The notes: generated by a model from the sequence alone, not told the origin. Shown: positions 43,526 to 52,268, counted from the stretch's first letter. The stretch is DNA of 64,000 nt from Treponema saccharophilum DSM 2985 (GCF_000255555.1 NZ_AGRW01000044.1:1-64000); one strand, 5' to 3'. Translations and numbers: made by a program.

Positions 43526-43835
43526 GCATACCGTTTTGGGTTCTAAGTTCGGCTTTGCTGTAGCAAGCGTGCGCCGGTGCGCGTTGGGCGCACCTTCCGT
43601 GCCCGGGGGGCAGTTGCATACCGTTTCGGGTTCTAAGTTCGGCTTGGTTGGAGCAAGCGTGCGCCGGTGCGCGTTGGGCGCACCTTCCGTGCCCGGGGGG
43701 CAGTTGCATACCGTTTTGCGTTCTAAGATTGGCTTGGTTGGAGCAAGCGTGCGCCGGTGCGCGTGGGGCGCACCTTCCGTGCCCGGGGGGCAGTTGCATA
43801 CCGTTTTGCGTTCTGAGTTTGGCTTTGTTTGTGGA
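43526..43835. repeat. Tandem repeat, 90-bp unit, about 3.4 copies
   Basis: Units begin GCATACCGTTT at 43526, 43616, 43706 and 43796, exactly 90 bases apart, and share TTCTAAG(A/T)T, GCAAGCGTGCGCCGGTGCGC and CCTTCCGTGCCCGGGGGGC. GTGCGCC and GGGCGCAC within each unit form a hairpin. Because 90 is a multiple of three, frames on both strands stay open and translate as 30-residue repeats; I regard this as a by-product of the period. Located in the intergenic region upstream of thrA. Confidence 0.9.
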
Positions 43836-43879
43836 ATGAGGTTTTAAAATAACGATGTGGAAAAATAATTTTGAACTTG

Positions 43880-43905
43880 TCATTCCGAACTTGTTTCGGA
43901 ATCTG
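43880..43905. repeat. Short inverted repeat GTCATTCCGAAC...GTTTCGGAAT
   Basis: CATTCCGAAC is followed after TT by GTTTCGGAATCTG, an imperfect palindrome between the 90-bp and 95-bp arrays. Comparable sequence is found at 40396-40440 and 61331-61413. Confidence 0.4.
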
Positions 43906-43950
43906 AATAGAGAAGCAATGCTTTGAGATTCTGGAATGCTCGTGAAACAA

Positions 43951-44527
43951 AGCGTGCTTCAGTTCCCCCGAAAGGGGTGCGGAACATGAGTATATGTTCT
44001 GCGGGAGCACGCTCCGATGTGCAAAGACAAACGCTAGAAAAATAAAGCGTGTCCCAAGTTCCCCGAACAGGGTGCGGAACATGAGTCATGTTCCGCGGGA
44101 GCACGCTCCGATGTGCAAAGACAAACGCTCGAAAAACAAAGCGTGCTCCAGTTTCCCCGAAATGGGTGCGGAACATGAGTACATGTTCCGCGGGAGCACG
44201 CTCCGACGAGCAAAGACAAACGCTCGTGAAACAAAGCGTGTCCCAAGTTCCCCGAACAGGGTGCGGAACATGAGTACATGTTCCGCGGGAGCACGCTCCG
44301 ATGAGCAGTGGCAAACGCTAGAAAAACAAAGCGTGCTTCAGTTTCCCCGAAATGGGTGCGGAACATGAGTACATGTTCCGCGAGAGCACGCTCCGACGAG
44401 CAAAGACAAACGCTAGAAAAACAAAGCGTGCTCCAGTTTCCCAGAAATGGGTGCAGAACATGCGTGCGTGTTCTGCGGGAGCACGCTCCGATATGCAAAG
44501 ATAAACGCTAGAAAAACAAAGCGTGCT
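43951..44527. repeat. Tandem repeat, 94-95-bp unit, six copies, cloverleaf-forming
   Basis: Units start AGCGTG at 43951, 44046, 44140, 44235, 44330 and 44425, and a seventh begins at 44520. Each holds GCGGAACATG and CATGTTCCGC around a four-base loop (perfect 10-bp stem in the best copies), a smaller CCC/GGG stem, and an outer stem AGCGTGCTCC/GGAGCACGCT. Read on the minus strand the outer stem is followed by TTTGTTTTTC, resembling a branched terminator. The array abuts the lipoprotein gene, whose stop codon lies in the first bases of the last unit. Frames crossing it are open only because the units lack stops. Confidence 0.9.
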
Positions 44528-46225
44528 TCAGTTGGCCAGCCAGATTCTTCCTGCGTTGAGGTTCCAGCGCTCGTTGACGTATGCGTCGAGGGCTTTTGAT
44601 GCTTTGAGGAATCCTGCGGCGCCTGTGGCGAGAACGTAATCGGCTTCGGGTTTCGCCAAATCCTGGGAGTGGCGGCGCGACGCCATGTCGATGAAATACT
44701 TCGGGATGTCCTCTACGGGCTTCTGGAGCATGTACGCCATGAATTCGTTCCGGAGCAGATATTCGTCGCTCGTGTCGTAGTTCAGGCTGGGCGTGACCTG
44801 AAAATACCGCGTAAGGTATTCCCGGCAGCCGTCGTCGAGCAAATCGTACTGGCGGTAGACGAAGTCGCGGAAATCCTTGTCGCTGAAGAAGATTCCGTGC
44901 CAGCCTTCGTGCGCGAGAAGCTGCTTCCTCAGGTACGGCTGCGATTCCTGCGAAATCGAGATTATCGCGCCGCGCCCTTCAGAGACGCTCCCGTCCTTTT
45001 CGATGACGATGACGCCGTTGTCGCAAAGTATTTTCTTCAGGAGAAGCTCCCGTTCGTTCAGCGGGAATTTTTCCACGCGCGCCTTCTCGAAGAATTCCGC
45101 GAGGTTTTTCGCCTTGTAGTCGTGCGCGTTGTATCCGTGCTTGTCGGCAAGGAACGTGTCCGGGTAGAGCGTTCCCCGGTATCCCGCCTTCTCCACGAAA
45201 TAGGCGAGCCGCCTGAAAAAATCGTCCTGAATCGAATACGTCGCGATGTCCATAAGGAGCACGCCGGGAAATCTGTCCCACTCGAACAGCTCGTAATCCG
45301 TCCCGCGCCAGTTCTTCCTCGGCCACCAGACGACAAGCCCCGGGTCCGTCTTTATCGGCTCCGTCTTTCCTTCCGCGATGTTCCTCCGCGTGAGCATGAG
45401 CGACGAAATCTGCCCGGCATTCTGCGTCAGGGAAATGTTCCCGAACGGGTTTTTCGCCGCGCTGAGGGGAATCAGCGACGTGGACGAGGATTTCGGTTTC
45501 CTGACGTAGAATTTCTCGCCGTTGAACGCAATTTCCGTCGCGGTTTTTCCGTCCGCCGCCGCCTTGTCCGAGAAGATGAACTCAAGCGCGGAAGAACTGA
45601 CGGGGAACGTTTTTTCCGCGCCCGTCGTGTCGATTCCCCTGCCGGACGCTTTTTTTATGTCCGCCGTCCCGCCGTCTTGCCCGAACGCAAGATGCGGGAT
45701 GCTTCCGCTCAAGTCGTATCCGAGCGACTGCACGCCGACGGAACATTCCTCCGCCCTGACGCCGCCGTCGCTCATCACGAAAAATCCGCGGGCGTCGCCT
45801 CTTCTCGCGCAAATCGAGACCTTCAGCTTTTCCTCGCCCGCTTCCCCGAGCGTTCCCTTCACGGTCGCGCGCGCGGGAATCTCCTTTATCGTCTTGAATT
45901 CGCCGTCGCCGAGAATGCCGAACGCGAACTTCCCGCCGGATTTTTTCTCCGATTTGCCGATGACGACCCCGAGCGAGATGAATCCGCCGTCGTTTTTTGT
46001 GAGCGCGCTGATGTTCTCCTCGCTGAATCCGAACAGCTGTGTTTCCGCGCCGCCGCTTTTCACCGTGCGCGTCATCATCGTGCGCTTCGCGTTGGCGTCT
46101 GTTCCGTCTGCCGCCATCATGGGAATTTGTGCCCTTTCCGTGCACGAGGCGAGCGGAACTGAAATGAGAAAAGCCGCTGTTGCCGCGAGCTTTGCGAATG
46201 TTCGTCTTTTTTTGTTGGGTTTCAT
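44528..46225 (-). CDS. Lipoprotein with HEGWH metalloprotease motif
   Basis: A 565-residue protein with a lipoprotein signal (SVPLASC, Cys28) that I cannot assign to a named family. The N-terminal half is beta-rich. Near the C-terminus LLAHEGWHGIFF (HEGWH, 439-443) matches the zinc-protease HExxH pattern, and Glu494 in RNEFMAYML, 51 residues on, is placed to be a third ligand as in gluzincin-type enzymes. It may therefore be a membrane-anchored, periplasmic or surface metallopeptidase. Its stop codon falls inside the last unit of the 95-bp repeat array, so the 3' end has been shaped by that array. Confidence 0.65.
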   Translation of the reverse strand: MKPNKKRRTFAKLAATAAFLISVPLASCTERAQIPMMAADGTDANAKRTMMTRTVKSGGAETQLFGFSEENISALTKNDGGFISLGVVIGKSEKKSGGKFAFGILGDGEFKTIKEIPARATVKGTLGEAGEEKLKVSICARRGDARGFFVMSDGGVRAEECSVGVQSLGYDLSGSIPHLAFGQDGGTADIKKASGRGIDTTGAEKTFPVSSSALEFIFSDKAAADGKTATEIAFNGEKFYVRKPKSSSTSLIPLSAAKNPFGNISLTQNAGQISSLMLTRRNIAEGKTEPIKTDPGLVVWWPRKNWRGTDYELFEWDRFPGVLLMDIATYSIQDDFFRRLAYFVEKAGYRGTLYPDTFLADKHGYNAHDYKAKNLAEFFEKARVEKFPLNERELLLKKILCDNGVIVIEKDGSVSEGRGAIISISQESQPYLRKQLLAHEGWHGIFFSDKDFRDFVYRQYDLLDDGCREYLTRYFQVTPSLNYDTSDEYLLRNEFMAYMLQKPVEDIPKYFIDMASRRHSQDLAKPEADYVLATGAAGFLKASKALDAYVNERWNLNAGRIWLAN

Positions 46226-46328
46226 AATCGTCGTTTAAGAATATCGGAAAAAAAAGCGCCGTGTCGAATCCCGCGCCCGTCCGCGCCAACCTTTTATAGA
46301 TTTTTCCGGTGTGTTAGAATCGATTCTT

Positions 46329-47309
46329 ATGCTGTTGCGAAAAATTGCGTTTGCGCTTTCTTTGTTTCTGTCCGTCTTGTCGTCCGCATTTTCTGCCGAA
46401 GACAAAAAAAACGGTTTCGATTTCTATTATGTTTTTGAGGGCGCCTATGATTTCGCGTCGGAATTCAGGACGGGTGGCGACCATTTTTCCCTGATAAACG
46501 GGCTGTACGGGGGAATCGAGATGCGCTCGTCAATGCACGCCGACTACAAGCTTTCCCTTCCGTTGGGGCAGAACATGCTTGTCTCCGACTCGAACATCAC
46601 GTTCGGCACCGTCCTAGAGTTGTCTCCCATAACGGTGAAGCCGGGCGTGAGCGTCTCGCTCAATCCGTTCCCGTTCCTGTCGTTCTCCGCGGGCGCCGAA
46701 ATCGGCACGGGATGGAACATGCTCTCGTTCGAGGGAATGTGCGTCTTCAACAAGAATCCCGACGCGCCGAAATACGATAGGCTCAATCCGTTCGACCGCT
46801 TCTACTACAATTTCTGGGCGCGCGGGACGTTCATGTTCGACACCGGCGCGATAACGGGCGGCGACTGGAGCCATTTTCTTTTCGTCGCGACGTGCACAAT
46901 GTTCAACAACGGGCTTTCCGGCTGCGGCGCAGGCGACCTCTACAAATGGCAGGCGACCGGAAACTACGCGAGCGGGCTTCAGTATCTGGCGTCGTTCGTA
47001 ATCGGATATCAGATGCCGCTCAGGCTGTACCGCGTCGGCATAATGTCCGATGTCTCCGCGCATTTCAATTCGTCCGATTTCGGCGAATTCGACAAGACCT
47101 ACGACGGTTCCTTCGTCTTCATCAGCGCGTCCCCGTTTGCCCAGCTGCGAATCACCCCGAAGGACAACCTGTATCTCCTCGCCGACATAAAAAGCCGCCG
47201 CTCCTTCTCCGAACCTCGCATCGACGCCCCTTCCGAGCCGTACCTCCACACCGTCGGCCGCGAATGGTTCCTCGAGCGCATCGGCATCCGCTACGAGCAC
47301 ATGTTTTGA
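46329..47309 (+). CDS. Exported beta-barrel-like outer-membrane protein
   Basis: A 326-residue protein with a signal peptide (LLRKIAFALSLFLSVLSSAF) and a mature part made of alternating amphipathic strands rich in Tyr, Phe and Gly (YYVFEGAYDFASEF, PFLSFSAGAEIGTGWNM) ending in the aromatic ERIGIRYEHMF, typical for barrel insertion. No family recognised. A TAGAAT -10 box (46315-46320) is followed by eight bases and ATG 46329 without a ribosome-binding site, so it is probably leaderless; an in-frame GTG at 46311 would overlap the promoter. A long heptamer repeat starts immediately after its stop codon. Confidence 0.7.
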   Translation: MLLRKIAFALSLFLSVLSSAFSAEDKKNGFDFYYVFEGAYDFASEFRTGGDHFSLINGLYGGIEMRSSMHADYKLSLPLGQNMLVSDSNITFGTVLELSPITVKPGVSVSLNPFPFLSFSAGAEIGTGWNMLSFEGMCVFNKNPDAPKYDRLNPFDRFYYNFWARGTFMFDTGAITGGDWSHFLFVATCTMFNNGLSGCGAGDLYKWQATGNYASGLQYLASFVIGYQMPLRLYRVGIMSDVSAHFNSSDFGEFDKTYDGSFVFISASPFAQLRITPKDNLYLLADIKSRRSFSEPRIDAPSEPYLHTVGREWFLERIGIRYEHMF

Positions 47310-47533
47310 GGAGAGTGGAAAGTGGAAAGTGGAAAGTGGAAAGTGGAGAGTGGAAAGTGGAGAGTGGAAAGTGGAGAGTGGAAAGTGGAAAGTGGAAAGT
47401 GGAAAGTGGAAAGAGGAGAGTTGAAAGAGGAGAGTTGAAAGAGGAAAGAGGAGAGTTGAAAGAGGAAAGAGGAAAGAGGAAAGAGGAAAGAGGAAAGTTG
47501 AAAGTTGAAAGTTGAGAGTGGAAAGTGGAGAGT
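47310..47533. repeat. Simple sequence repeat, heptamer GGAAAGT/GGAGAGT/TGAAAGx
   Basis: About 220 bases of nearly uninterrupted purine-rich heptamers: first (GGAAAGT) and (GGAGAGT) mixtures, then GGAAAGA, then TTGAAAG. It begins right after the stop codon of the barrel protein. A short piece of the same type (GAAAGATGAAAGTTGAAAGATG) occurs at 35461-35482. Such tracts slip easily in replication, but here it lies outside coding sequence. Confidence 0.92.
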
Positions 47534-47990
47534 GAGTCACGCGCAAAAAAAACTTGGAACGAGCCCCCACCAAAACACACGCGCCCACCCACCAAGGCGC
47601 AGCGAAGCCTGCGCAAACCCGCTCCATGAAAGCTGAACTTAGAACGAACTAGATAATGCGGGTTCCCCAAAACAGAAAACCAACCGCAAAAAAAAACTTG
47701 GAACGAGCCCCCGCAAAACACACGCGCCCACCCACCAAGGCGCAACGCCAGCCTGCGCAAACCCGCTCCATAGAAGCCTAACTTAGAACGAACTAAACAA
47801 TGCGGGTTTCTCCCGCTCCATGAAAGACGAACTTAGAACGAACTAGATAATGCGGGTTCCCCAAAACAGAAAACCAACCGCACATACAAACTTAGAACGA
47901 GTCCCCACAAAAAAACGCGCGCCCACCCACCAAGGCGCAGCGAAGCCTGCGTAAACCCGCTCCATAGAAGCCAGACTTAGAACGAACTAA
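47534..47990. repeat. Compound tandem repeat with alternating 144- and 50-base spacing
   Basis: Copies of CCCGCTCCAT(G/A) occur at about 47619, 47763, 47813 and 47957, spaced 144, 50 and 144 bases. Between them recur ACTTAGAACGAACTA, AATGCGGGTT, CAAAACAGAAAACCAACCGC and CACCCACCAAGGCGCA. AACCCGC and GCGGGTT bracket the short unit as an inverted repeat. The last copy supplies the final codons and stop of the GH105 gene. The piece CCACCAAGGCGCA reappears at 63625-63637. Confidence 0.85.
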
Positions 47991-49120
47991 ACAATGCGGG
48001 TTTCGTTGTACGCAAGAATGAACGGTCCGACGCCTTTTGCGTCGTCTTTTACGATTGGCTCGCTCATGTAGTATTCGAAGCTTCCGTCGCGGCGGGGAGA
48101 GGTTTCGGGGCCGAGGCCTGCGACAAGGCAGATTCCGCCGAGTCCGAGCTTTCCGTCCTCCGTCGTGAGGTAGCGGTCGCAGATTCCGTTGAACGCCTTG
48201 AGACCCGCGTCGCGGAATTTCGTGTCGTCGAGAATCTTCGTGCGGAATCCTTTCATCATCGAATACGCGAAAATCGCGCTTCCGCTCGTCTCAAGGTAAT
48301 TTGCTCCCTCGTTCTGTCGGTTGGGAACCTGATACCACATCCCGCTTTCGTCCTGGAACGCGAGCATTGCCGTCTGAAGGTCGCGGAACATCGATTTGAG
48401 GTGGTTCCAGTTTTCGCTGCCGCGGTCGCTCGCTTTGTTGAGCGTGTCGAGCATCGCCATGCTGAACCATCCGAGAGAGCGCAGCCAGAAGTTGCGGCTC
48501 AGTCCCGTCTCCTTGTCCGCCCAGAACATTTTCCGCTCGCTGTCGTATCCGTGGAAGTATAGCCCTGTCTTCGGGTCTTTCATAATCCGCTCGACGTTGA
48601 AGAACTGGTTGTAAATGTCTTCCCTGTTTTTCGAATCGTTGAACGTCGTCTCGTACTCCATGTAGAACGGCAGCCCCATGTAAAGCCCGTCGAGCCACAC
48701 CTGGTTCGGGTAGATTTTCTTGTGCCAGAAATTCCCCTCCTTCGTGCGCGGCTGGTTCTTCACCTGGTCGTAGAGGTTTTCGAGCGCCTTCCTGTATTTT
48801 TCCTTTTTGGTTATTGAATAGAGGACGAAAAGGTTCTTTCCGCCGTTGATGTTGTCGATGTTCCATTCGTCTTTTTTGTATCCGTCGATGGAACCGTCGT
48901 CCGATATCCTGAAATCTTCGTAGTAGTCGGCAAAATCAAGGAATTTCTTATCCCCGCTCGTGTCGTACATCTCGAGGAGCGCGAGAATCATGCATCCGTC
49001 GATGTAGTCCCATCCGGATTTCTTTCCTGCTTTCGCCTTCTCGATGTTCCATACGGGAATTTCCGCCGTCGATTTCGTCATCAGCTCGTCGATGTATGTG
49101 TCGATTACCTTGGTGTCCAT
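47987..49120 (-). CDS. Glycoside hydrolase family 105 (unsaturated rhamnogalacturonyl hydrolase)
   Basis: A 377-residue enzyme of the GH88/GH105 (alpha/alpha)6 barrel type, like YteR, which removes the unsaturated galacturonyl residue left by pectate or rhamnogalacturonan lyases. Typical stretches are WDYIDGCMILALLEMYD, WLDGLYMGLPFYMEYE, FWLRSLGWFSMAMLD, GMWYQVP and LETSGSAIFAYSMMKG; the catalytic Asp is expected in WLDG. No signal peptide, so it works on imported oligosaccharides. GAAGAGG precedes the ATG. No transporter or lyase gene is adjacent. The last residues (TRIV) and stop codon come from the repeat block downstream. Confidence 0.9.
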   Translation of the reverse strand: MDTKVIDTYIDELMTKSTAEIPVWNIEKAKAGKKSGWDYIDGCMILALLEMYDTSGDKKFLDFADYYEDFRISDDGSIDGYKKDEWNIDNINGGKNLFVLYSITKKEKYRKALENLYDQVKNQPRTKEGNFWHKKIYPNQVWLDGLYMGLPFYMEYETTFNDSKNREDIYNQFFNVERIMKDPKTGLYFHGYDSERKMFWADKETGLSRNFWLRSLGWFSMAMLDTLNKASDRGSENWNHLKSMFRDLQTAMLAFQDESGMWYQVPNRQNEGANYLETSGSAIFAYSMMKGFRTKILDDTKFRDAGLKAFNGICDRYLTTEDGKLGLGGICLVAGLGPETSPRRDGSFEYYMSEPIVKDDAKGVGPFILAYNETRIV

Positions 49121-49261
49121 TATGAACCTCTTCGTCTAGTAAAATGAAGTGTGATTTTTTATAATAGTCGAAAACCAGCCTAAAGTATAGAACGATTGTT
49201 TGCGGAAAGGATACGCGAGCCGCGTTCTGGAAAAAATTACTCTCAAATTAAGGAAGATAAA

Positions 49262-51109
49262 ATGTCTGACTCGAAAATCGAATTCAAAAACCTCGTGTTG
49301 TCCGCCATCGATTCCCTCAAAAAAGAGAAGGGCGTCGATTTTGATGCGGCACTTTTGGAGAAAGCCGCCGTCGTGAATCCGCCGAAGCCCGAGATGGGCG
49401 ACCTCGGGGTGCCGATGTTCGTCTTCGCGAAACCGTTCGGCAGCAATCCCGCCGCGATTGCCGGAGAAATCGTCGGAATCATCTCGTCGAACCAGGAGCT
49501 TTCGGCAAAAGCGTCGGCGATAGGCGAAATCCTCGCAGTCGGCCCTTATGTGAACGTGAAGCTCGACAAATCCGCTTCCGCCGCCTCAATCCTCTCAAAA
49601 ATCGAATCCGAGGGCGACAAATTCGGAACTCTCGGCTCCGACGGAAAGCCTTTCCTGGACGGCAGGAAAGTGATGATTGAATTCTCCTCCCCGAACACGA
49701 ACAAGCCGCTCCACCTCGGGCACTTGCGGAACGACGCCCTCGGCGAATCAGTGTCGAGAATCCTCAAGAAGGCAGGCGCGGAAGTCTTCAAGGTGGACCT
49801 CATCAACAACCGCGGAATCCACATCTGCAAGTCTATGCTCGCCTACAAGCTCTTCCACGAGAAGAACGGCGACACCCCGGAAAGCCTTGGCATGAAGGGC
49901 GACCACTTTGTCGGTCAGTGCTACGTCGAATTCGACAAATATTTGAAGGGCGAGAAGGGGAAGCCCGAGACCGCCCACCCGGAAGCCCAGGAGATGGCGG
50001 AGGAGATGCTCAGAAAGTGGGAGGCCGGCGACGAGGAGACGAGAAAGCTCTGGGAGATGATGAACAAGTGGACGTTCGACGGCGTGAAGGTCACATACGA
50101 CAGGACTGGCGTTTCGTTCGACAAGTTCTATTTCGAGAGCGAGACCTACCTCAAGGGCAAGGACGAGATTCTGAAGGGGCTTGAGAAGGGCGTTTTCTTC
50201 AAGGCCGAGGACGGCTCTGTGCGCGTGGACGTTACGGAGGCCGTGGGCAAGGGCAAGGACGGAGAGGACCACGAGAAGGTTCTTTTGAGGAAGGACGGAA
50301 CGAGCGTCTACATCACGCAGGATATCGGAACGGCGATTTCAAGGCACAAGGACTGGGCTTTCAACCAGTTGGTCTATGTTGTCGCTTCTGAGCAGATTTT
50401 CCACTTCAAGGTCCTCTTCTACATTTTGAAGAAGCTCGGATTCGACTGGGCCGAGAAGCTCTACCACTTGAGCTACGGTCTCGTGAACCTTCCGAACGGC
50501 CGCATGAAGAGCCGCGAGGGAACTGTCGTTGACGCAGACGATTTGATTGATTCACTCCGCGATGACGCTCTCAAGGCGATAAAAGAGAGGGGGCGCGAGG
50601 AGGATGTTGGCGACGCGAACGAGGTTGCGGAAAAAGTTGCGCTTGCCGCCTTGCACTACTATCTCCTCCAGGTCTCCCCTGTGAAGGACATGATTTTCAA
50701 CCCGGAAGAATCTTTGAGCTTCAACGGAAACACGGGACCGTATTTGCAGTACATGGGCGCGCGCATCGCATCGATTTTGCGCAAGGCTGACGAGGCCGGC
50801 GTGAAGGCGATGGTTCCGTCCGACGCCGCGAAGCTTTTGAGCGCGGCCGAGGAATGGGATTTGCTCAAGAAGCTCGGAGATTACCCTGAGACAATCCGCC
50901 GCTCCGCCGAGAATTTCGACGCTTCGGTCGTGACAGGCTACATCTACGACGTGGCGAAGCTCTTCTCCAAGTTCTACCAGGAGTGCCCGATTCTCGGTTC
51001 AACCGACGAGAACTTGAAGAGGGCTAGGCTCACATTGGCGTCCGCAACCCTCCGCGTCCTCAAGGAAGCTATGGGGCTTGTTCTGGTGCCGTATTTGGAC
51101 AGGATGTAA
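49262..51109 (+). CDS. argS: Arginine-tRNA ligase
   Basis: A 615-residue class I arginyl-tRNA synthetase. The N-terminal additional domain is followed by the HIGH-type signature (SSPNTNKPLHLGHLRND), the catalytic insert, a KMSKS-equivalent (NGRMKSREGT) and a C-terminal DALR anticodon-binding domain (FNGNTGPYLQYMGARIASIL onward). I use ATG 49262, preceded by AAGGAAG; an in-frame start 22 codons upstream is poorly placed. Its codon use (more TTG and GAG) differs a little from nearby genes. A bidirectional terminator separates it from the convergent FGE-like gene. Confidence 0.94.
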   Translation: MSDSKIEFKNLVLSAIDSLKKEKGVDFDAALLEKAAVVNPPKPEMGDLGVPMFVFAKPFGSNPAAIAGEIVGIISSNQELSAKASAIGEILAVGPYVNVKLDKSASAASILSKIESEGDKFGTLGSDGKPFLDGRKVMIEFSSPNTNKPLHLGHLRNDALGESVSRILKKAGAEVFKVDLINNRGIHICKSMLAYKLFHEKNGDTPESLGMKGDHFVGQCYVEFDKYLKGEKGKPETAHPEAQEMAEEMLRKWEAGDEETRKLWEMMNKWTFDGVKVTYDRTGVSFDKFYFESETYLKGKDEILKGLEKGVFFKAEDGSVRVDVTEAVGKGKDGEDHEKVLLRKDGTSVYITQDIGTAISRHKDWAFNQLVYVVASEQIFHFKVLFYILKKLGFDWAEKLYHLSYGLVNLPNGRMKSREGTVVDADDLIDSLRDDALKAIKERGREEDVGDANEVAEKVALAALHYYLLQVSPVKDMIFNPEESLSFNGNTGPYLQYMGARIASILRKADEAGVKAMVPSDAAKLLSAAEEWDLLKKLGDYPETIRRSAENFDASVVTGYIYDVAKLFSKFYQECPILGSTDENLKRARLTLASATLRVLKEAMGLVLVPYLDRM

Positions 51110-51130
51110 ATTCAAATTCAGAGAAAAAAA

Positions 51131-51177
51131 ATCCTCCAGCCGTTCCGTGCTTTTCATTGCGCGGTACGCTGGAGGAT
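51131..51177. terminator. Bidirectional terminator between argS and the FGE-like gene
   Basis: ATCCTCCAGC (51131-51140) and GCTGGAGGAT (51168-51177) form a perfect 10-bp stem with inner secondary pairing, flanked by AAAAAAA on one side and TTTT on the other. Confidence 0.87.
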
Positions 51178-51194
51178 TTTGTGCATTTTTCGCT

Positions 51195-52268
51195 TTATTT
51201 TGCGTTGCGCGCGATGCGGAAGCCGATTCCTGTCAATTTCTTTGAAGGTGGTTCGTCGTTGTAAGCCGTTATCTTGCACGCTGCGGCGGAAGTCGTGTAG
51301 GCTCCTCCGCGGATGATGCGCTCTCCGTCGTCGCCGACATCGTAGACCCATTCGTAGACGTTTCCGCTCATGTCGTAAGCGCCGATAGCGTTCGCGCCCT
51401 TCTTGCCGACTTCGTGGGAGCAGAAGCCCGGAACTCCTTTTTCGCCTTTCGCGCTCGAAGTCTTTCCGCTAGGGTTGTATGCGTACCAGCCGACTTTGTC
51501 CAAGTCCGCGCTAGTTGCGGCCTTGCCGTCGTATGACGGAGAGGCCGCGCCGCTGAACGAATAAGCGAAATCTTTTTTTGCGGGGTCGCCGCCGCGGCAG
51601 GCAAGTTCCCATTCCTCCTCGGAAGGAAGGCGGAAGCCGTTCGCTTTCTTGTTCCATGAAACATCAGCGTCCATTATGTGGCCGCTTTCTTCTTTCTTTA
51701 CCTTGATTGTGTAGGCTTCCTGCAGTCCCTCTGCCTTGCTCAAAATGTTGCAGAAGTTAATCGCGTCGTACCAGGTGACGCCATCCACAGGTCGTCTCTC
51801 CTGCGTCTCGCCTTTTACGAGCGTGTCCTTGCGGTTGCCGGAAGGGGCTTTGTCGAATGTGTTCTTCTGGCTTCCGATGACCGCCTCGTAGAATTCCTGC
51901 GTGACCTCGTATTTTCCGATGTAGTACGGAGCGATGTTCGCGCCCTCGTCGATGAGGCCCATCTCTCCGAACTCGGCTCCTTTTCCCTTTATGTTTCCGC
52001 CCTGAACTACCGCCATCGCAGAATTCCTGATGAACTTGCCGTTCACGGAAATTGCGGAAGAGGCTTTGGCTGCGTTGTCCGCCTGACCTGCCGCAAAACC
52101 CGCATAGAATTCTTCTGACTTTTTGGAGCGTGACGCACGGGAGCCTGGCTCGGTGGCATATCCTGTCTTGTAGCCTTCTTCGTAAGTGCCTGATGGAGCT
52201 GCAAAGGTTGCCCCTGCCATGCAGAATGTGACCGCGATAAATGCGGCTGTTTTAAAAATCTTTTTCAT
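51195..52268 (-). CDS. Exported formylglycine-generating-enzyme-fold protein
   Basis: A 357-residue exported protein with signal peptide (MKKIFKTAAFIAVTFCMAGA). The mature N-terminus has a Gly/Tyr/Ala-rich spacer (YEEGYKTGYATEPGSRA) and the rest is an FGE-sulfatase/SUMF1 domain: YYIGKYEVTQEFYEAVIG, RPVDGVTWYDAINFCN, GFRLPSEEEWELACRGG, AYDMSGNVYEWVYD, IIRGGAYTT, GIGFRIARN. True formylglycine activity needs specific copper-binding cysteines that I cannot confirm; many members are lectin-like or unknown. Start ATG 52268 follows AAGGAG. Its leader and signal sequence closely resemble those of the gene starting at 53786. Confidence 0.85.
   Translation of the reverse strand: MKKIFKTAAFIAVTFCMAGATFAAPSGTYEEGYKTGYATEPGSRASRSKKSEEFYAGFAAGQADNAAKASSAISVNGKFIRNSAMAVVQGGNIKGKGAEFGEMGLIDEGANIAPYYIGKYEVTQEFYEAVIGSQKNTFDKAPSGNRKDTLVKGETQERRPVDGVTWYDAINFCNILSKAEGLQEAYTIKVKKEESGHIMDADVSWNKKANGFRLPSEEEWELACRGGDPAKKDFAYSFSGAASPSYDGKAATSADLDKVGWYAYNPSGKTSSAKGEKGVPGFCSHEVGKKGANAIGAYDMSGNVYEWVYDVGDDGERIIRGGAYTTSAAACKITAYNDEPPSKKLTGIGFRIARNAK

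Noticed and set aside
43305-44498. Long open frames on both strands across the tandem repeats as real genes
   Set aside because: Frames stay open because the units lack stop codons and because 90 is a multiple of three; no credible ribosome-binding sites or recognisable protein families.
43526-44527. CRISPR array
   Set aside because: Units are 90 or 95 bases and repeat over their whole length; there are no short direct repeats separated by unique spacers and no cas genes in the window.
46614-47760. Low-complexity Leu/Ser/Phe frames through the heptamer tract
   Set aside because: They are translations of a simple repeat and overlap the well-supported barrel-protein and GH105 regions.
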